NCBI GenBank assembly: GCA_050296935.1
Contig: JBNKRV010000297.1
Coordinates: 1-6,984 of the forward strand
Reading direction: 5' to 3'
Source: Saccharicrinis sp050296935
Lineage (GTDB): Bacteria; Bacteroidota; Bacteroidia; Bacteroidales; Marinilabiliaceae
DNA length: 6,984 bases
Every line of letters starts with the position of its first letter. Positions within the stretch are counted from its first letter, which is position 1. Both the position numbers and the translations under genes were made by a program. Of the stretch, positions 4,693 to 6,984 are shown piece after piece. Under the pieces are notes generated by a model. It did not search any database, had not been told where the DNA came from, and saw only the letters and a list, made by a program, of their open reading frames with translations.

Positions 4693-6624
4693 ATGAGAAT
4701 TAAAATTTTTATACTATCGGTTTTACTGGCAAGTCTATTTTCCTGTTCAAAACAGAATGCCTTTTTACTATTATCTCCTAATGGAAAACTGCAATTAAAT
4801 ATTTCAAATAAAGATAATTCAAGTCTCTTTACAGCTACCTACAAAGGAGATACCCTTATTCAACAATCCGTATTAGGCTTACAAGTAAATGAAAAAAATT
4901 TCACTGAAAATGTATCTTTTACAGATTTTTCTAAAAACGAATTTGATGAAAACTGGACAACAATAAATGGGAAACAACAAACTATCCGCAATTATTACAA
5001 TGAGTATAAAATAAATGTAGGTAAAATCGATAGCTCTCTGCAGTTCTATGAAATCATTTTCAGACTTTATGACAATGGCTTTGCCTATCGATACAACTTT
5101 CCTTCTGATGCTGTAAAAGATAGTTCATTAGTTAATAAAGAATTAACAGAGCTCAATTTTAAATACGATTTTAAATATTGGGCATACAACGGCGAGAAAC
5201 ACAACCTGGGGCCAATTATAAGGTCAGAAAAAAATATTGAGCAAGTTCAAATTCCAATCGTTATGCAGTTTAACCAAAATAGCTTCATGGCTATACATGA
5301 AGCTGAGATAATAGATTTTGCACCTTTCTCCATCAATGCTTCAACAAGCAAACAATCACTCACATTTAACACATCCTATTCTACACGAAAAGAATCTTTC
5401 AAAACTTCATGGAGAGCTTTTATGTTGGGAGATAAAATTGGTGATTTAGTTGAATCTAACTTGCTTGTAAATTTAAACGAACCGTGCAAAATCAAAGATC
5501 CTTCATGGATTAAACCGGGTAAGTCGATGTGGGATTGGCGCGTATGGGGATATAAAACTCAAGACGGCTATGAATATGGTCTCAACACCGAATCACATAA
5601 AAGAATGATTGATTTTGCCTCTAAAAATAATATTCAGTATTTATTGATTGATGCTGATTGGTATGGTGCTGAATTCAGCGACATTTCGGACCCAACATCT
5701 TCCAGAGAAGGTATAGATATAGAAGATTGCATGCAATATGCAAAATCGAAGAATGTGGGTGTTATCCTTTATTTAAACGATATAGGTGCAAAAAACTTTG
5801 GACTGGAGAGAGTTTTGAAACAATTTTCAGAATGGGGAGCAAAAGGGATAAAATATGGTTTTATGATAGGAACGCCTGAGCAGAAAGTCCGACAAACAAG
5901 AAAAGTGGTTGAACTGTGCGCAAAATACAAACTCATGGTGGATTTTCACGATAACCCTATTCCTCCAAGTGGAGACAGAAGAACATGGCCAAATCTTATC
6001 ACCAAAGAGTTTGGGCATGCTCAGGCAGATGCTAGATACTCCCATTTTCCTGAAACATCAGTAAATGAAGTTTTAATAAATATGATAGCCGGGCCCTTAG
6101 ATTTAACCAATGGATGGTTCGGTTTAAATAATGCCTATAAGGATAGAAGGCCAAAGGTATTTGGAGATATACCAGGTACTGTTGTTGGTGAAGTGGCCAA
6201 GCTTATTACAATTTATACGGGCTGCATGGTTCTGCCAGACAGTCCTGAAGAATATTTTAAAAAGGATGATTTATTTGACTGTATTCGAAGGATGCCTGCA
6301 CAATTTGATAGTTTTAAAATAATAGATGGTAAATTGGATGAATTCGTAAGCGTTGCAAGGAAATCAGGTACAGATTGGTTTATTGGTTCACTAACCAATA
6401 GAGATTCTCGTGCAATTGTATTGGATTTAAGTTTTTTACCTGAAGATAAAAAATACGAGGCAACTTTATATGAAGATGCTGAAGATTCTCATTTTCTTAA
6501 CAATAAGGAATCATACAAGATCCGCAAACTACTGGTTGATTTTAAAACCGAACTTACAATAAAAATGGCACCTGGAGGAGGTAATGCTATATTTCTCAAA
6601 GATATTACAGCTTTAAAAGAATAA
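4693..6624 (+). CDS. GH97-family glycosidase, lipoprotein, with altered catalytic positions
   Basis: Predicted 643-residue lipoprotein. ATG 4693 is preferred over TTG 4672, seven codons earlier, because it opens directly on a lipoprotein signal, MRIKIFILSVLLASLFSC, with lipobox Cys18. The N-terminal GH97 beta-sandwich spans about 20-265 (LLSPNGKLQLNI; IHEAEI with Glu203 at the position of a SusB calcium ligand; SWRAFMLGDKIGDLVESNLL). The TIM barrel spans about 270-545 (DPSWIKPGKSMWDWRVWGY; YLLIDADWYG; KGIKYGFMIG; LMVDFHD; RRTWPNLITKEFGHAQADAR; MIAGPLDLTNG). A C-terminal beta domain ends near KMAPGGGNAIFL. GH97 enzymes remove terminal alpha-linked glucose or galactose. By eye the retaining-enzyme nucleophile Asp position is Gly389, and the general acid Glu position (SusB Glu532) is Ala445; Asp420 falls where SusB has its base Glu508. 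Substrate and activity are therefore open. No SusC/SusD partner is in the window. Family assignment is firm, function is not. Confidence 0.88.
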   Translation: MRIKIFILSVLLASLFSCSKQNAFLLLSPNGKLQLNISNKDNSSLFTATYKGDTLIQQSVLGLQVNEKNFTENVSFTDFSKNEFDENWTTINGKQQTIRNYYNEYKINVGKIDSSLQFYEIIFRLYDNGFAYRYNFPSDAVKDSSLVNKELTELNFKYDFKYWAYNGEKHNLGPIIRSEKNIEQVQIPIVMQFNQNSFMAIHEAEIIDFAPFSINASTSKQSLTFNTSYSTRKESFKTSWRAFMLGDKIGDLVESNLLVNLNEPCKIKDPSWIKPGKSMWDWRVWGYKTQDGYEYGLNTESHKRMIDFASKNNIQYLLIDADWYGAEFSDISDPTSSREGIDIEDCMQYAKSKNVGVILYLNDIGAKNFGLERVLKQFSEWGAKGIKYGFMIGTPEQKVRQTRKVVELCAKYKLMVDFHDNPIPPSGDRRTWPNLITKEFGHAQADARYSHFPETSVNEVLINMIAGPLDLTNGWFGLNNAYKDRRPKVFGDIPGTVVGEVAKLITIYTGCMVLPDSPEEYFKKDDLFDCIRRMPAQFDSFKIIDGKLDEFVSVARKSGTDWFIGSLTNRDSRAIVLDLSFLPEDKKYEATLYEDAEDSHFLNNKESYKIRKLLVDFKTELTIKMAPGGGNAIFLKDITALKE

Positions 6625-6674
6625 CGAAACGCCAATGATAAAATTAACAGCCTAAATAGTAGTAGATTCGAGGG

Positions 6675-6702
6675 TAATAGCTCGCATTTAGCGTAGCTAT
6701 TA
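6675..6702 (+). terminator. Hairpin downstream of the GH97 gene
   Basis: TAATAGCT (6675-6682) pairs with AGCTATTA (6695-6702), and CGC (6683-6685) with GCG (6691-6693), leaving loop ATTTA and one bulged T. It starts 51 bp after the stop codon. No long T tract follows, so it may protect the 3' end or be part of a repeat; the right arm contains TAGCGTAGC, also found in mini-insert copy C. Confidence 0.4.
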
Positions 6703-6771
6703 AACAATGTAAATCGTTCGGCATATGCCTCTGGTTACTCTGTATCAAATAAGGTATCTGGTTGGTAAAGC

Positions 6772-6806
6772 AAAAGAAAAGCCTGACTGTAACAAGCTTT
6801 TCTTTT
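6772..6806. terminator. Bidirectional terminator-like inverted repeat
   Basis: AAAAGAAAAGC (6772-6782) and GCTTTTCTTTT (6796-6806) are an exact 11-bp inverted repeat with a 13-nt loop. The arm itself provides the U tract on the plus strand and, by symmetry, on the minus strand. It would be the likeliest transcription end for the GH97 gene. Confidence 0.5.
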
Positions 6807-6984
6807 TCTGCTGTGCGGTGGCGCAACCAATTGTTTTTACTACTAACCTGAGTTCGATATAAAATTAATGGCTCAAATCGCTTATAAATATTGAGTTTCA
6901 AGGAATGTTTGCGAAAGCATAGCGGGCTATGGTAAGCAAATATGACGCAGAAAATCGGTATTTATAAGTGAAATTCATAGCTTT

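Larger units (their letters stand above)
6625..6984. other. Non-coding right end with several hairpins
   Basis: No gene is supported; the minus-strand open frame at 6644-6901 (85 codons) has no recognisable domain and runs through the hairpins. The region holds a 28-nt hairpin (6675-6702), a GGCATATGCC palindrome (6720-6729), an 11-bp stem terminator-like element (6772-6806) and a short CATAGC-GG-GCTATG inverted repeat around 6920. It may be the start of a mobile element or intergenic repeat that continues beyond the window. Confidence 0.5.

Noticed and set aside
6644..6901. Minus-strand 85-codon open frame
   Set aside because: It crosses two strong hairpins and the inverted repeat at 6772-6806 and has no recognised domain, so it is more likely chance in non-coding DNA.

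Overview
The window looks like chromosomal DNA from an AT-rich Bacteroidota bacterium. The evidence is a secreted protein with a C-terminal type IX secretion (T9SS) sorting domain, a lipoprotein-type GH97 glycosidase, intron-encoded-protein residues of the kind common in Bacteroidota, and translation starts in AT-rich leaders without a clear Shine-Dalgarno sequence. Genus cannot be assigned from the sequence alone.

Layout. Positions 1-337 (minus strand) are a decayed C-terminal fragment of a group II intron-encoded maturase, cut by the left edge of the window. Positions 338-715 are non-coding, with several inverted repeats, and lead into a plus-strand gene at 716-3598 for a large secreted matrixin-like zinc metalloprotease with an IPT/TIG-like domain and a T9SS tail. 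At 3624-4460 (minus strand, 26 bp after that gene's stop) lies a second group II intron. It is only about 840 bp, has no maturase gene, keeps a good domain VI with a correctly spaced branch-point A, but has a broken domain V. Positions 4461-4692 are non-coding and hold a long inverted repeat. At 4693-6624 (plus) is a GH97-family lipoprotein. Positions 6625-6984 hold hairpins and no convincing gene.

The most unusual feature is a family of tiny (about 50-56 bp) related sequences that interrupt both intron remnants. Two sit inside the maturase fragment (A and B) and two inside the RNA domain I region of the ORF-less intron (C and D). All four have the same orientation relative to their host intron, begin after an AA dinucleotide, and share the core GATTTMCRCTNCGYT+MCAATT or its flank. 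Removing A and B on paper, each with one AA copy, rejoins the conserved maturase sequence in frame. A fifth, weaker copy may sit near the intron 5' end, and a possible sixth fragment lies after the GH97 gene.

The two protein genes do not form an obvious operon: about 1.1 kb separates them, mostly intron relic. Both products are expected beyond the inner membrane (one secreted and surface-attached through T9SS, one a lipoprotein), so both probably serve extracellular or periplasmic polymer degradation. The GH97 protein is notable because its best-aligned positions for the family's usual nucleophile and acid residues are Gly and Ala.
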